A stretch of 64,000 nt of DNA from the NCBI GenBank assembly GCA_905221605.1, contig CAJNDS010000008.1, forward strand, positions 1 through 64,000. The letters run 5' to 3'. A program made the translations under genes and the position numbers. Every line of letters begins with the position of its first letter. Position 1 is the stretch's first letter. This DNA is from Symbiodinium natans. Lineage: Eukaryota; Sar; Dinophyceae; Suessiales; Symbiodiniaceae. The notes under the pieces are model-generated. The model was given only the letters and a program-made list of their open reading frames with translations. It was not told the origin of the DNA and ran no database searches. Shown here piece after piece: positions 11,308 to 22,326 of the stretch.

Positions 11308-12159
11308 GCCACACCTTTTAAAAAACAAGCGTCCGAGCCACACCTTTTAAAACAAAAAAAACCCCCGCCGTTTAGGGTTCAGGTTTAAGGTCTAGGGTTT
11401 GGGGGATTAGTGGTATGGGATCTGTGATTCCAGTTTTTTAGGGTTTAGGGTTTAGGGCTTCAGGAGTTGAATTGTTCGGCTTCGTTTCGTCCCAAAGGAG
11501 GCCCCCAAACCGTTCGCCACTCAAGGTTTCCATCTACTGCGCCGCGCTCACGGCTTGCGGACGCGCAGGTCTTGGCATCCGAGTTAGATGTAAGAGAATG
11601 AGTTTCGTACAGCAACAACACGATAAGCAACATATAATTATACATGCGTAATATGTACGAATTGTACTAGGCATATGTACACACCCCCAAACCCTAAACA
11701 CCTAAACCCTGCACCATATGTAATTGTGTATATATATAGATATATATATATATATATATTTTTTTTCTATATATATATATATATACATATGTGCTTTTCG
11801 TCTGCCCCTGCCATTTATGATGGTTCTTTGCGGGTCAAGTCCCCAGAGTCCTTTCGGGGGTCCTTCTGTTGGGGCCAGGGACCCCTTAAATGTAGTAAAA
11901 GCCGGTCAAGGGTTTAGGGTTTAGGGTTGAAGGTTTTCGGGTTTAGGGGTTAGGGTTTAGGGTTTAGGGCAGTTTAGGGTTTGGGGTTTGGGGTTTGGGG
12001 TTCAGGGTTCAGGGTTCATGGTTCAGGGTTTAGGGTTTACGTGGCACGCCGATAATGTTGATGGAAGTTTTTTTTTGGAATGGCTTGTGCAATTTGGGGG
12101 CTGGGTACTCGTATAAGGTAGTTTGGGCGAACGCTCCCCGTAAACCCTATACCATAAAC
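11308..12159. other. Mixed telomere-like tracts, unique DNA and an AT microsatellite
   Basis: Short TTTAGGG-type tracts lie at about 11373-11460 and 11905-12040, and an AT microsatellite at 11722-11796. The 11460-11645 segment is unique but has no recognised domain. Confidence 0.5.
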
Positions 12160-12378
12160 AATCCTTTAGGGTCCATGTACCTAAGTGGGATATACTTGGG
12201 TAGTAACTCAGGAGCCCAAATCTAACAAGGAATCTTAAAAGACCTGAAACCCGTTTCCACCCCAAAGTTGGGATCATATAATTCCCCAAAAAAGGGGGCC
12301 CTTTGATATACCCTAACATCGTGGAGTCCTTACTATGGGAGCCCCAAAAGGGCACCTCTATTTTCGGAAACCCCCACA
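12160..12378. repeat. Diverged interspersed element with intron-element ends
   Basis: Contains GGGTCCATGTACCTAAGTGG (related to the palindromic family at 35235) and ends with CTATTTTCGGAAACCCCCAC. That end matches the inverted-repeat element at 61446-61551. It looks like a composite of two intron-element families. The minus-strand open frame over it is not taken as a gene. Confidence 0.45.
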
Positions 12379-12532
12379 TGTTCTTTGCTGCTACACGGCC
12401 TTTTCAAGTAGATGGACCTCGCACAACCCTTGAGTGTCCTAAACCCTAAACCCTAAACCCTAAAAACCCCAAAAACCCTAAACACCCTAAAAACCCTAAA
12501 AACCCTAAACACCCTTAACCCTCAACCCGAAG

Positions 12533-12569
12533 AAGTTGGATGCCGAGCGCCTTACCGAAGATTTGGAAG
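12533..12569 (+). CDS. Candidate microexon, unknown protein
   Basis: After an AG the frame reads KLDAERLTEDLE and then meets a GC donor. This is the same style as the proven dynamin exons downstream: CCCTAAA-rich sequence before, unique codon-like sequence inside. The protein family is not recognised. The assignment is tentative because the segment is only 12 codons. Confidence 0.3.
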
Positions 12570-13194
12570 GCAGTCACATCGAGACGGCAAACGTTCATTG
12601 GTCAGGGTTTGACGTGCATCGATTTTGGTGCTACTCTTCCTGTTGTACAATCAGCCCCTAAACCCTAAACCCTAAACCCTAAACCCTAAACCCTAAGATA
12701 GGGTCCATGGCTCAGGGCACCTTCAGCCACCCGAAGCTTAGGCCCGGCTCCAAATCGATCTCTGCAGCACACAAGTAATTATATGTTGAAGATCCTCAAG
12801 GTTGTCTCCACGGCTGTCCGAGAGGCCTCAGAGTACGACCCCGACATGTATTCGGGATGTTGGGCGAGTGGAGGACGACAGCATAGAAGAATGGGAGAGT
12901 TTTAAAGCGTTTCAACTCTACACCCTGAACCCTAAACCCTTAACCCTAAACCCCTGAACCCTGGATCCCCTTTTGGATCTCGTCGGCTTTGGGTGCCTGA
13001 AGGCTTGGCAGCCCTGTGGTACCCTTCACCCCACCTTTTCTTTTGCCGGCTTCTGGGGTTCCCCGACCAACAAAAGGCTGGAGGGTTTAGGGTTTAGGGA
13101 TTAGGGTTTAGGGTTTAGGGTTAGGGTTTCAGGGTTTAGGGCTTAGGGTTTCCTTATCATAAGATGGTTACCGGGGCTCATTTATCACTCGAAG

Positions 13195-13245
13195 GTGAGT
13201 GGAGACACTCCGTTGCGCTCTTGGACGAGATGAGCCGCGGGCCCT
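13195..13245 (+). CDS. Candidate PPR-repeat exon
   Basis: Following an AG, the frame gives GEWRHSVALLDEMSR. This matches the second helix of a pentatricopeptide repeat (typically W..AL.LL.EM in dinoflagellate PPR proteins). PPR proteins bind organellar RNA. The exon boundaries are approximate. With the segment at 15017 it suggests a PPR gene spread over telomere-like introns. Confidence 0.45.
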
Positions 13246-13309
13246 GCAATTTGTTGTTCGGCTCTGGGTTTTCGGGGCTTGGGGCTTTGAGGGCTTTTAG
13301 GGTTTTTAG

Positions 13310-13470
13310 ATAGTTTTTGGGTTGTTAGGGTTTTTAGGGTTTCTAGGGGTTTTAGGGTTTTTAGGGTTTCTAGGGTTTTTAGAGTTTTTAGAGTTTTTAG
13401 GGTTTTTAGGTTTTTTAGGGTTTTTAGGGTTTTTAGGATTTCTAGGGCTTTTAGGGTTTTTAGGGTTTTC
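13310..13470. repeat. TTTTTAGGG degenerate array
   Basis: A 9-bp variant (GGGTTTTTA) of the telomere-like unit with frequent C and A substitutions. The FLGFLG open frame is an artefact. Confidence 0.85.
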
Positions 13471-15016
13471 AGGGCTTTCTGGGCTGGGGCTTGTATGGGC
13501 TCATGGCGTGTGGGTTTGGGGCTTTTGTCTGCTTGTGGGCTGAGGTTGCGGGGTTATGGGCTATATCGGCTGATGGGCGTATAACCCTAAACCCTAAACC
13601 CTAGACCCTAGACACTAGACCCTAAACCCTACATGCTTGAGTCCAAATTCCCTGCTAAGCTTCGCTCGAAGCTCCGACCAGAGTCTTGCTGGCGCTCTGG
13701 CCATACAGTGCAAGTCCCAGGCGCCCGAAAACTCTTTGGGTTTAGGGTTTAGGGTTTAGGGTTTAGGGTTTAGGGTTTAGGTAATTAGGGTTTGGGAATG
13801 AAAACGAGAAGCCTGGCTTGCTTTACATGCAGCCTTGGCTGTAAAAGGCTCTGAGACACTGGCGCTCCCAACGCACGCCGCTGCAGCAAGTGGGAGGCGC
13901 AGGCGGCATCAAGCGCACTGCGAGTCCTCGACATCGCAGCCAGCTGATCTCAAGTTGTCAGTTGGTTGCGTTGGCGGCGCCGCCTGTGATCATAATGATG
14001 GCCGCCCACCGTGGTCAGAGTAATTAGTTGCAGGCGCGTTGATGCCGGCCAGGGGCCTGACATTTCGGACCGGTCTGCTGTGCGCGGCTTCAGGGCGTTA
14101 TTGCTACTATTCGCTTAAGAACCCCCAACAAATACAAGAAACAATCCCTATATTACCCTTATAAGGAAGAGTTTTTTCTTGCGGGGGGTTCTTAAGCAAT
14201 TGGTAGATTGGCGGCAGGACCAACCGTTTGCAGGCCAATGAAGTAAGGATTCACCGCCCACCCCCAGATCAACCCCCCAAGCCCTCCTCAGCCCTGCAAT
14301 TCCCCACACCTCAAAGCCAAGCTGTGAATCGAAGGTCTGCTGGAGTTGGTTCCAGACAAGGTGCGGCGAGTGTTCTTGGGGAGGGGCATTCAAGGGGGGG
14401 GGGGGGGGGGTATTTAATGTACCCGAGAAACCTTAAGGCAGAAGGCTTAGGGTTTAGGGTTTAGGGTTTAGGGTTTAGGGTTGCTTCCCCGGGCATCTCC
14501 CCACGGTTCACTTCACCCCCTCTCCGCTTCCTTAGGGATCGTCCACTTTCGCGTTGCAAGGTGCAGGGGTTTCAAGCGTAGGGTCCATGACGTACCATTT
14601 TGAAGGAGGGTTGCGGGTTTAGGGTTCCAGGGTTTAGGGGGTTTAGGGTTGAAGGGTTTTGGATTGAAGGATTTAGGGTTGAAGGGTTTAGGGTTGAAGG
14701 GTTTGGGGCCCTCCAAGCCCTAAACCCATCGATTTGGGTTTCCAGGTGGTTTTTCCCGGTGCGCGGTGTGCAAGGCCCCAGGGTTTAGGATGCCTACGTT
14801 GAGCATTCAAGGTTTCGGTTTTAGGGTTTAGGGTTTAAGGTTTAGGGTTTAGGGTTTAGGGTTTAGGGCTTGTGGCCTCGCAGTCCTGCAAATCCCAGAA
14901 CAACCCCCAGGAAACTACAAATGCCCCTCTGAGCCTGACAAACCCTACAGACCCCTCAATCCCCGTAAACCCTATAAACCCTAGACCCTAAACCCTGAAC
15001 CCCAAGAAATCCTCAG

Positions 15017-15050
15017 GTGACCTGCGCTGCCGCCGTGGCCGCGTGCGAAG
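15017..15050 (+). CDS. Candidate PPR-repeat exon
   Basis: After CCTCAG the frame reads VTCAAAVAACE and meets a GC donor. This resembles helix A of dinoflagellate PPR repeats (VT.NA.I.ACEK). CCCTAAA-type sequence precedes it. Same tentative gene as 13195. Confidence 0.45.
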
Positions 15051-16129
15051 GCGCTGGCAAGCGAGGGCCCTAGACCCGCAGTGTGTGTATGTGTGTGGAT
15101 TGCAATGGCGTTAGAGGGTTGACAGGGTTTAGGGTTTTGGCGTTGAGGGTTTTGGGTTTAGGGTTTAAGATTCAAAGAATTTGGAGTGCAGGTCTGATGG
15201 TGAGAGTTGACAGGGCTCCTGTCGTCCAAGCTGACGAGGGGCCCAGCCGGATGATGCAGAGGCTTAGGATTTAGGATTTTCGGGCTTAGGATTCAGGGTT
15301 TCAGGCTTAGGTCTAGGATTTGGGGTTTTTGGGGCTTAGGATGTATGGTTTCGGGCTTCGGTTTTAGGATTGAGTTTGGTTTGTAGGGTCTTTCCCGCTG
15401 ACAGACTCCAAGACTCGTCACTTAAAGCATTCTTCTTAAACTCCGGCTGGGGTCGCGTTGACGATTCTTGCTTGAAGCCTGACACTCAGACCCAGCAACT
15501 CAGACAAACCCTAAACCCTAAACCCTAAACCCTAAACCCTAAACCCTAAACCCTAAACCCAATTAGGCTTGTATTCTGGGAGGCTAGACCTGGTCGCTCA
15601 GTCACTCCAAGTCTTAACCTTCACAGGCCAGACCCAGTCACTCAGTCCCTAAACCCTAAACCCTAAACCCTAAACCCTAAACCCTAAACCCTAGACCCTT
15701 GTGAGTGTCTGAGTGTCTGCGGTTTCAGATACGGGCCGCTCGGCACTCTCTCTCGCATCGATCGAGTGTAGGACTTGAGGCTTATTTGGTTTGTTGCTTG
15801 TCTTTTTCGCCCCCCCCCCTCCCCCCCCCCCCGCTACCCCCTAATGCTAAAGACTCCCAATTATAGCTATATTGGAGTATCTGGGGGGGGGGGGGGGGGT
15901 GGTATTTTTTAATACCAGGGGGTAGGTGGGGGGGGGGGCGGCTCAAGATTAGGGGGAGGGGATGATAAGAAATGCAAGGAGAATTCATCTTCGAACCTCT
16001 TGCCCTGAACGCAGATGTTTTGGGAGCTTCGATGGCCCTAAACCCTAAACCCTAAACTTCTGAACTTCTCAAAACCTTAAGCCCAAGCCTCCGACCAGCA
16101 CTCTGGACGCTAAACCCTAGACCCTAAAC

Positions 16130-16224
16130 CCTAAACCCTAAACCCTAAACCCTAAACCCTAAACCCTAAACCCTAAACCCTAAACCCTAAACCCTAAACC
16201 CTAAACCCTAAACCCTAAACCCTA
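16130..16224. repeat. (CCCTAAA)n array
   Basis: About 13 nearly perfect units. It is separated by some 70 bp of unique sequence from a TTTAGGG array of opposite orientation at 16290. Confidence 0.97.
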
Positions 16225-16289
16225 AGCCGAGGCTCGACCATGGGCTTCGCTTGCTGCGAGGCCTTCGGTCTTCGAAGTAGGCCCTGGTT

Positions 16290-16413
16290 GCGGTTTAGGG
16301 TTTAGGGTTTAGGGTTTAGGGTTTAGGGTTTAGGGTTTAGGGTTTAGGGTTTAGGGTTTAGGGTTTAGGGTTTAGGGTTTAGGGTTTAGGGTTTAGGGTT
16401 TAGGGTTTAGGGA
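16290..16413. repeat. (TTTAGGG)n array
   Basis: About 17 perfect units. Paired with the opposed CCCTAAA array just upstream. The unique 16225-16289 segment between them has the position expected of an exon, but I cannot identify it. Confidence 0.97.
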
Positions 16414-16970
16414 GTTCAGGGTTTAGGGTGCGCAGACCCTGAAAGCCGGCATGTTGGATGGTTCTGGGGTTCCGCAACCCTACACCCCAAACCCTAAACC
16501 AGAGGTGAGGGTTTAGGGGGCAGTTTAGGCCTTCAAGATAGAAGAGAGAGAGAGCTTTTTGCCATCGTGCTGTTGAACTCTTGGAGGTTTTAGGGTTCAG
16601 GGTTCAGGGTTTAGGGTTTAGGGTTTCAGGGTCTGTTAAAAGGGTATCCCGGTTTTGTTTAGATCTTGGAAAATTCAGGCTTGGCTGGGGTTTAAGATGT
16701 CATGTATTGGGAGTCGAGAGCTAAGTGCTGAATTGGGCTTTGGGGTTGGAGGCTTCAACCCTAAACCCTAAACCCTAAACCCTAAACCCTAAACCCTAAA
16801 CCCTAAACCCTAAACCCTAAGGGCTTCTTTTGGGATTTAGGGTTTCACGTGTCTGGGCCCTCTTTGGGTGTAGGCTTCACGAGTCTAGAGAGTTTCTTCG
16901 GGGATGCTGCGCGCATCCAGTCCAGGGTTAAAAGGGCCTTGAAAAGGCACTAAGGTCTATATGTTGGGAT

Positions 16971-17068
16971 GTTTTCTCTTATCCTAGCAGTCCTCAATAG
17001 GGATCATAGTACCCCTGTAAGAATCCCTATTCAGGCCTGTTCGTATAAGGGCAACATCCCAATCTAAA
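16971..17068. mobile_element. Palindromic MITE-like element
   Basis: Ends are TTGGGATGTT..TCTTAT and ATAAGGGCAACATCCCAA. The interior also pairs partly (AATAGGGATCATAGTACCCC / GAATCCCTATT). One end of the same family (ATAAGGGGGAACATCCCAA) recurs alone at about 24449. Confidence 0.65.
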
Positions 17069-17308
17069 TGGCCTGAAGCCCAACAACATCAAGCCTTGAG
17101 GGAATGATGGTTGTTAAAAACCGGCAACGCCGGAAAGCCCGAACCTCAAGGGCTTCGGGGGTAGGGTTTAGGGTTTAGGGTTTAGGGTTCAGGGTTTAGG
17201 GTTTAGGGTTTAGGGTTTAGGGTTTAGGGTTTAGGGTTTAGGGTTTAGGGTTTAGGGCTAGGGTTTATCGGGAAGGAAGCTGTGCTCCCCCTTTCCCTTG
17301 GCTCAGAG

Positions 17309-17378
17309 GTACGGAGGAAAGGATCCTCCCCTGGATGTACGACGAGCTCGTCGAAAAAAAGAAGATGTCATGGGCAAT
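17309..17378 (+). CDS. Candidate exon, unknown protein
   Basis: Between a TTTAGGG array and a CCCTAAA array the frame reads TEERILPWMYDELVEKKKM. The charged, amphipathic composition is unlike repeat-derived frames. AG acceptor at 17307-17308, with GT or GC donor options at its end. No family recognised. Confidence 0.35.
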
Positions 17379-19273
17379 GCTTTCGCACCCGAAACCCTAA
17401 CCCGAAACCCTAAACCCTAAACCCTAAACCCTAAACTCTAAACCCTAAACCCTAAACCCTAACCCCCCCCCCCCCTCCCTTTGGTCCCCTAAAAAGGGTT
17501 TATGGTACATATTGCCGGAATCAGAGTTGTAGTAGTATAGGCATGTCCCCAATTTCAGGGTTCATCTTGTCCCCAGGTTCACCCCCAGCCCAACCCAAAA
17601 TAAACCCCAAATCCCTAAACCAACCCAAAAAAGCCCAACAATGCTCATGAAGATGGGCCTCTTTTTGGTTGAGCAACCCTTTAAAACTAACCCCTTAAAC
17701 CCGAAAGACCATTAAGTGTAAACCCTTGAGACCCTTTAAGCCCTCAAAACCCGCGAAGCCACTTGAGCACTTAAAACCCTTTGAGCCCAGAAACGCCCTA
17801 CCTTTAGGGTTTAGGGTTTAGGGCTTAAGCCCTAGAAACCTTTCGAACCTTCTAACCTCCAAAGCCCACGATCCCGAACAGTAGACGTCTTGGAGTCGAG
17901 GGCTTTTCGGGCTTGCAGGTGCCTTTCGGATATGACTCCTGTGGTGCTTTACCGCAACTTTAGATCCTTAGCCATTTTGGGTTTATTGGGTTTCTGAATA
18001 AGGTAGCCAAAAGTTTTGTTTTTTTTCGTACCCTCCTAAATGCGGCCAAGAAAATTTGAGGGCGGTCTTGCTTTGGAGTTGCCCCTTGCAGTTGCTTTTG
18101 CTTTGCCCCGCGCGTGTTTGCTTCATCCACTCGCGTTCCCCCGCTCTTCTCCCCCATCCTTGAAGCGCTGAATCCCCAAAACCCTAAGCCGTAAACCCTA
18201 ATCCCCAAAACCCTAAGCCGTAAACCCTAAACCCTAAACCCTAAACCCTAAACCCTCTATACTTAGGATTTTTTAGGGAGGATCTTATCGCGGCGAAGGG
18301 TCATGCTCAGCTAAAAAGCATCTGAGCCCAAGACGTAAGCCCTTTAAGACCCTGAAACCCTGTTGGTGGAGTTCCCGCAAGTCCAAGGGTTTAGGGTTTA
18401 GGGTTTAGGGTTTAGGGTTTAGGGTTTAGGGTTTAGGGTTTAGGGTTTAGGGTTTAGGGTTTAGGGTTTAGGGTTTAGGGCAGCGGATCAGCTGAAACCA
18501 CCCAAAAGCCCTTGACGATAGGCAACCGGGTCACTCCATTACCACTTTACCCCTAAACCCTGGGTTTCCGCCCCTGGCATGTAAGGAGGTGATCACTTCA
18601 ATCCGCAGTGAATGGTGTACGACCCCCAAACTCTGGACCCCAAATGAAAACACCCCAAACCCTAAGCACTCCTAAATCCCAAACCTGAAAGACCCTACCC
18701 TGTACTCCTAAACCTCCCGAAGCCCGAAAAAACCCTAAACAAAAGCCTTAAATCCCATACCCCTAAACCTGACAGCCCTAAACCCTAAACCCTAAAACCC
18801 TAAATCCAAAACCCTAAACCCCATGAAGCTGGCTTTTTGGAAGGAGCGCGTTTGCGGCCCTCAGAAGGCGCTCTCGGCAGTCCCCATCGCCTGGGGCTTG
18901 GCAGGGCCAACACTTTAGTGGTGTTTAGGGTTCAGGGTTAGGGTTTAGGGTTCAGGGTTTAGGGTTTAGGGTTAGGGGTTTTCAGGTTTTTCGGGTTTAG
19001 GGTTTAGGGTTTAGGGCTTAGGGTTTAGGGTTTAGGAAGTTTAGGGGTTAGGGAGTTTAGGGTTTAGGGTTTAGGGGTTAGGGAGTTGAGGGCTTTTGGG
19101 GTGTTTAGGGTTTAGGGTTTAGGGTTTAGGGTTTAGGGTTTAGGGTTTAGGGTTCATATACGTAGGAGAGGCCACAAAGTTGGTCCCCAGAAGATGCTGA
19201 AGGACGCCGAGGTGGCGCGCCGCACCCTAAACCCTAAACCCTCAACCCTAAACCCTAAACCCTTTTTCCGGAG

Positions 19274-19300
19274 CTCGCGGACTTTCTCGTTCGCGGAAGT
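19274..19300 (+). CDS. Candidate dynamin N-terminal exon
   Basis: AG acceptor, then LADFLVRGS, then a GC donor. Dynamin GTPases have a conserved DFLPRG(S/E) segment shortly after the P-loop (switch I side), so this could be an early exon of the gene at 22246. It is only 9 codons long. Another frame over the same DNA is also open, and I did not find the P-loop exon. Confidence 0.3.
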
Positions 19301-19730
19301 GCCAGCGCGCGAGGTGGTGAGGCTTCCGTGCGAAAACAAGCGGACGGGGCCCAGTCGCTGTGCCCCTAAACCCTAAACCCTAAATTACTAAGCCCTAAAC
19401 CCCAAACCCTAAGCCCTAAACCCGAAACCCTAAACCCTAATCCCAAACCCTAAACAAGTCTTCATGGTGGCTTACTGGGCTCCACTCAGCGCTCGCGCGA
19501 AAATGGCGACTTCGAGCTCTTCCCCCTAAACCTGGGCACACGGTTTAGGGTTTAGGGTTTAGGGTTTAGGGTTTAGGGTTTAGGGTTTAGGGTTTAGGGT
19601 TTAGGGTTTAGGGCCACCCGCGACCTCAGCTGAGTCTTTACAGCCCAATCCCTAACCCTTCGGGGACCAGATGAAGCCGAAAAGGGTTTACGGTTCATGT
19701 ACCTTTCTAGGCAGCATAGTAGTATCTTGG

Positions 19731-19855
19731 TAGCTGAGTACACTGTACACTTTGTGGGATACTATAATCCCCAACAGAACATGAAAGTGTACACTTGTTT
19801 TCTTATTTCTTTTCTTGTTGGGGGGGGGGGGGGCCCTTATGAACTCAGCAACTAT
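19731..19855. mobile_element. TAGCTGAGT-family palindromic element, copy A
   Basis: Begins TAGCTGAGTACACTGTACAC and ends TTATGAACTCAGCAACTA. Carries the internal motif GAAAGTGTACACTT and a poly-G run. Same family as 38464, 59060 and 63015. Confidence 0.7.
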
Positions 19856-20384
19856 GTAAGCCCGAAACCCCAAACCCTGGGCGCCACCAAATGCTGCAAA
19901 ACACAAAGAGGGTTTAGGGTTGAGGGTTTAGGGTTTAGGGTTTAGGGTTAGTGTTTAGGGTGGCCTGCGGTCGTAAAGCCTGGCTTAGATTTTTTTCTTC
20001 CGGGAGGGTACCAGAGTGTTGCCCGGCAACACCAAACTCTCGAAAAAGTAGCACCCCTAGCCTGTAGCCCTAAGTCCTAAACCCCAAACCCACCCTAAAT
20101 CCCCAAACCCTAAACCCTAAATCCTAAACCCCAAACCCTGTGCCAGGTCTTGCAGGCCGCGGCCCGAGTTTCTTCTGGTTTGAGGGTTAGGGTTTAGGGT
20201 TTAGGGTTTAGGGTTTAGGGTTTAGGGTTTAGGGCTTAGCTGCCTCGGGACGCGCGTCCCGGCGTCCAGCACGCGCGTCCTAGAAACTTGCGTCTTCAGC
20301 ACGCACGTCCTGAAATCAAGAGCAACTCTGCACAGAAAGGGAATGTCCCCATGCGTTTTCAGGCCCTGTAAGAACGCACACCCG

Positions 20385-21430
20385 AAACCCTGCACCCTGA
20401 ACCCGAAAGCTCCGTGCATTTTCCAGGCCTCCTAAAACGCACAGAGCTTTTGCGGACAGTGCAGAGCCTTCTGGATGGGCCTCACGAGGTTCTTTGGGGG
20501 TTCCTGGGGGGCGAAAAACCTCGGAAATTCACACCGTCCTCTGCGGCCCCAAGCCCGAAAGCTCCCGTGCATTTTCCAGGCCCCCCAAAACGCACAGAGC
20601 CTGCTGGGACAGCACAGAGCCTTCTGGAAGGTGTCCTCATGAGGTTCCTTAGGGGGGTTCTGGGGGAATCACGTAGTGCAAAAATCTTGGAAAACCCACG
20701 CAGTCCTTGCGGCCCTCAACCCGAACCCTGAACCCGAAAGCTCTTCCAGGCCCCCCAAAACGCACAGACCTTCTTGGACAGCACAGAGCCTTCTGGCAGG
20801 TGTCCTCATGAGGTTCCGTAGGGGGGTTCTTGGGGAATCACGTACGGAAAACGCACGCAGTCCTTGCGGCCCTCAACCCGAACCCGGAACCCGAAAGCTC
20901 CCGTGCATTTTCCAGGGCCCCCAAAACGCACAGAGCCTTCTTGGACAGCACAGAGCCTTCTGGAAGGTGTTCTCATGACGTTCCTTTGGGGTTTTGGGGG
21001 AATCACGTAGTGCAAAAATCTCGGAAAACGCACGCAGTCCTTGCGGCCCTCAACCCGAACCCTGAACCCGAAAGCTCCCGTGCATATTCCAGGCCCCCCA
21101 AAACGCACAGAGCCTTCTTGGACAATACAGAGCTTTCTGCAAGGTGACCTCATGACTCATGAGGTTCCTTAGGGGTTTGGGGCTTAGGCAGGAATCACTC
21201 AGTGCAAAAGCCTCGGAAAATGCACCTCGCGAAACGCACAGAGCCTTTTTGGACAGTGCAGAGCTGGAAGGGGTCCTCATGAGGTTCCCTAGAAAGTTCC
21301 TGGGGGGCTAGGCAGGAGTCACTCTGTGCAAAATCCTCGAGGCCCAAAGCCCCAAACCCTGAACCCGGAAACCGAAAGCTCCCGCGCATTTTCCAGGCCT
21401 CCCGAAATGCACAGAGCCTTTTTGGACACA
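20385..21430. repeat. Tandem repeat of about 150-177 bp
   Basis: The landmark CGTGCATTTTCCAGGCC, followed by AAACGCACAGAGCCTTCT, begins units near 20414, 20567, 20735, 20903, 21080 and (diverged) 21383. Units contain AACCCGAACCCTGAACCCGA, a diverged telomere-like word. Long frames on both strands are due to the repetition. Confidence 0.9.
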
Positions 21431-22245
21431 GCTAAGGGTCATTGGAGGGAAAGGGAGGGGAGGGGAAGGGGAAGGAACGAACTGTGGGACGAGCCCCGAA
21501 ACCGTAAACTCAAAACACAAGTACACGTGCGTTTTCCCACCCCCTGGAAACGCACGCGAGCGCCGCATCGCTTTCTATAGACGTGGAGCAGGCTGCGTCC
21601 TGAGGAGGGTCAGCGGCCACGTCCCGGTCCCGGACCGCGTCCCCAGACGCGCGTCCCGCGTCACGTCCCGAACGGCTACTAAGGTTTAGGGTTTAGGGTT
21701 TAGGGAGGCGATGAGAGCGCTTCGACAGGGTTCAGGTTTTAAGGTTTAGGGTTCTACAGCAAGGTTTAGGGTTATAGAGCAGCCCTGCACAGTACGTGGG
21801 GAAGGAACCCTAAAATTACCTATATGCATATACAGATATGTGTGTTGTAGGGCTTGGGTTAGGCCAAGAGTCCCACTTTGGGGTTTCATGATCATGCAGA
21901 GCCTTTTTTTGAGGGATCTGCGGCCAAACTTTGTTGGCGGGATTCCCCCCCCCCCTCCGGATTCACAGCCAATCCTATTCAGCAAGCCGTGTAACCACAA
22001 TGTCAGGCTTTGCAGGACGACTTGAAGGGGTTAGTTCAGGGTTTAGATGACTCACGTCTGTTTAACCCTAAACCCCAAACACTAAACCCTAAACCCTATA
22101 TAAACCCTAAACCCTAAACCCTAAACCCTATACCCTATACCCTAAACCCTAAACGCTAAACCCTAAACCCGAAACCCTAAACCCTAAACCCTAAACCCTA
22201 AACCCCAAACCCCAAACCCCAACCCTAAGCCCCTCTGCGTTGCAG

Positions 22246-22326
22246 GTGACGTCCCCGCACGTGTTGACGCTGACTCTGGTGGACCTCCCGGGCGTCGCGC
22301 GCGTGCCCGTGGGCGATCAGCCAGAG
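22246..22326 (+). CDS. Dynamin exon 1 of those threaded (G3)
   Basis: Reads [16 protein letters not shown], then [15 protein letters not shown] is the G3 GTP-binding motif. Acceptor TGCAG; GA donor. CCCTAAA arrays before and TTTAGGG arrays after. Confidence 0.92.

Noticed and set aside
13322-13543. FLGFLGFLG open frame
   Set aside because: Translation of a degenerate TTTTTAGGG array.
20414-21580. Overlapping frames of about 100 codons on both strands
   Set aside because: They track a 150-177 bp tandem repeat and shift frame between units; no domain is seen.
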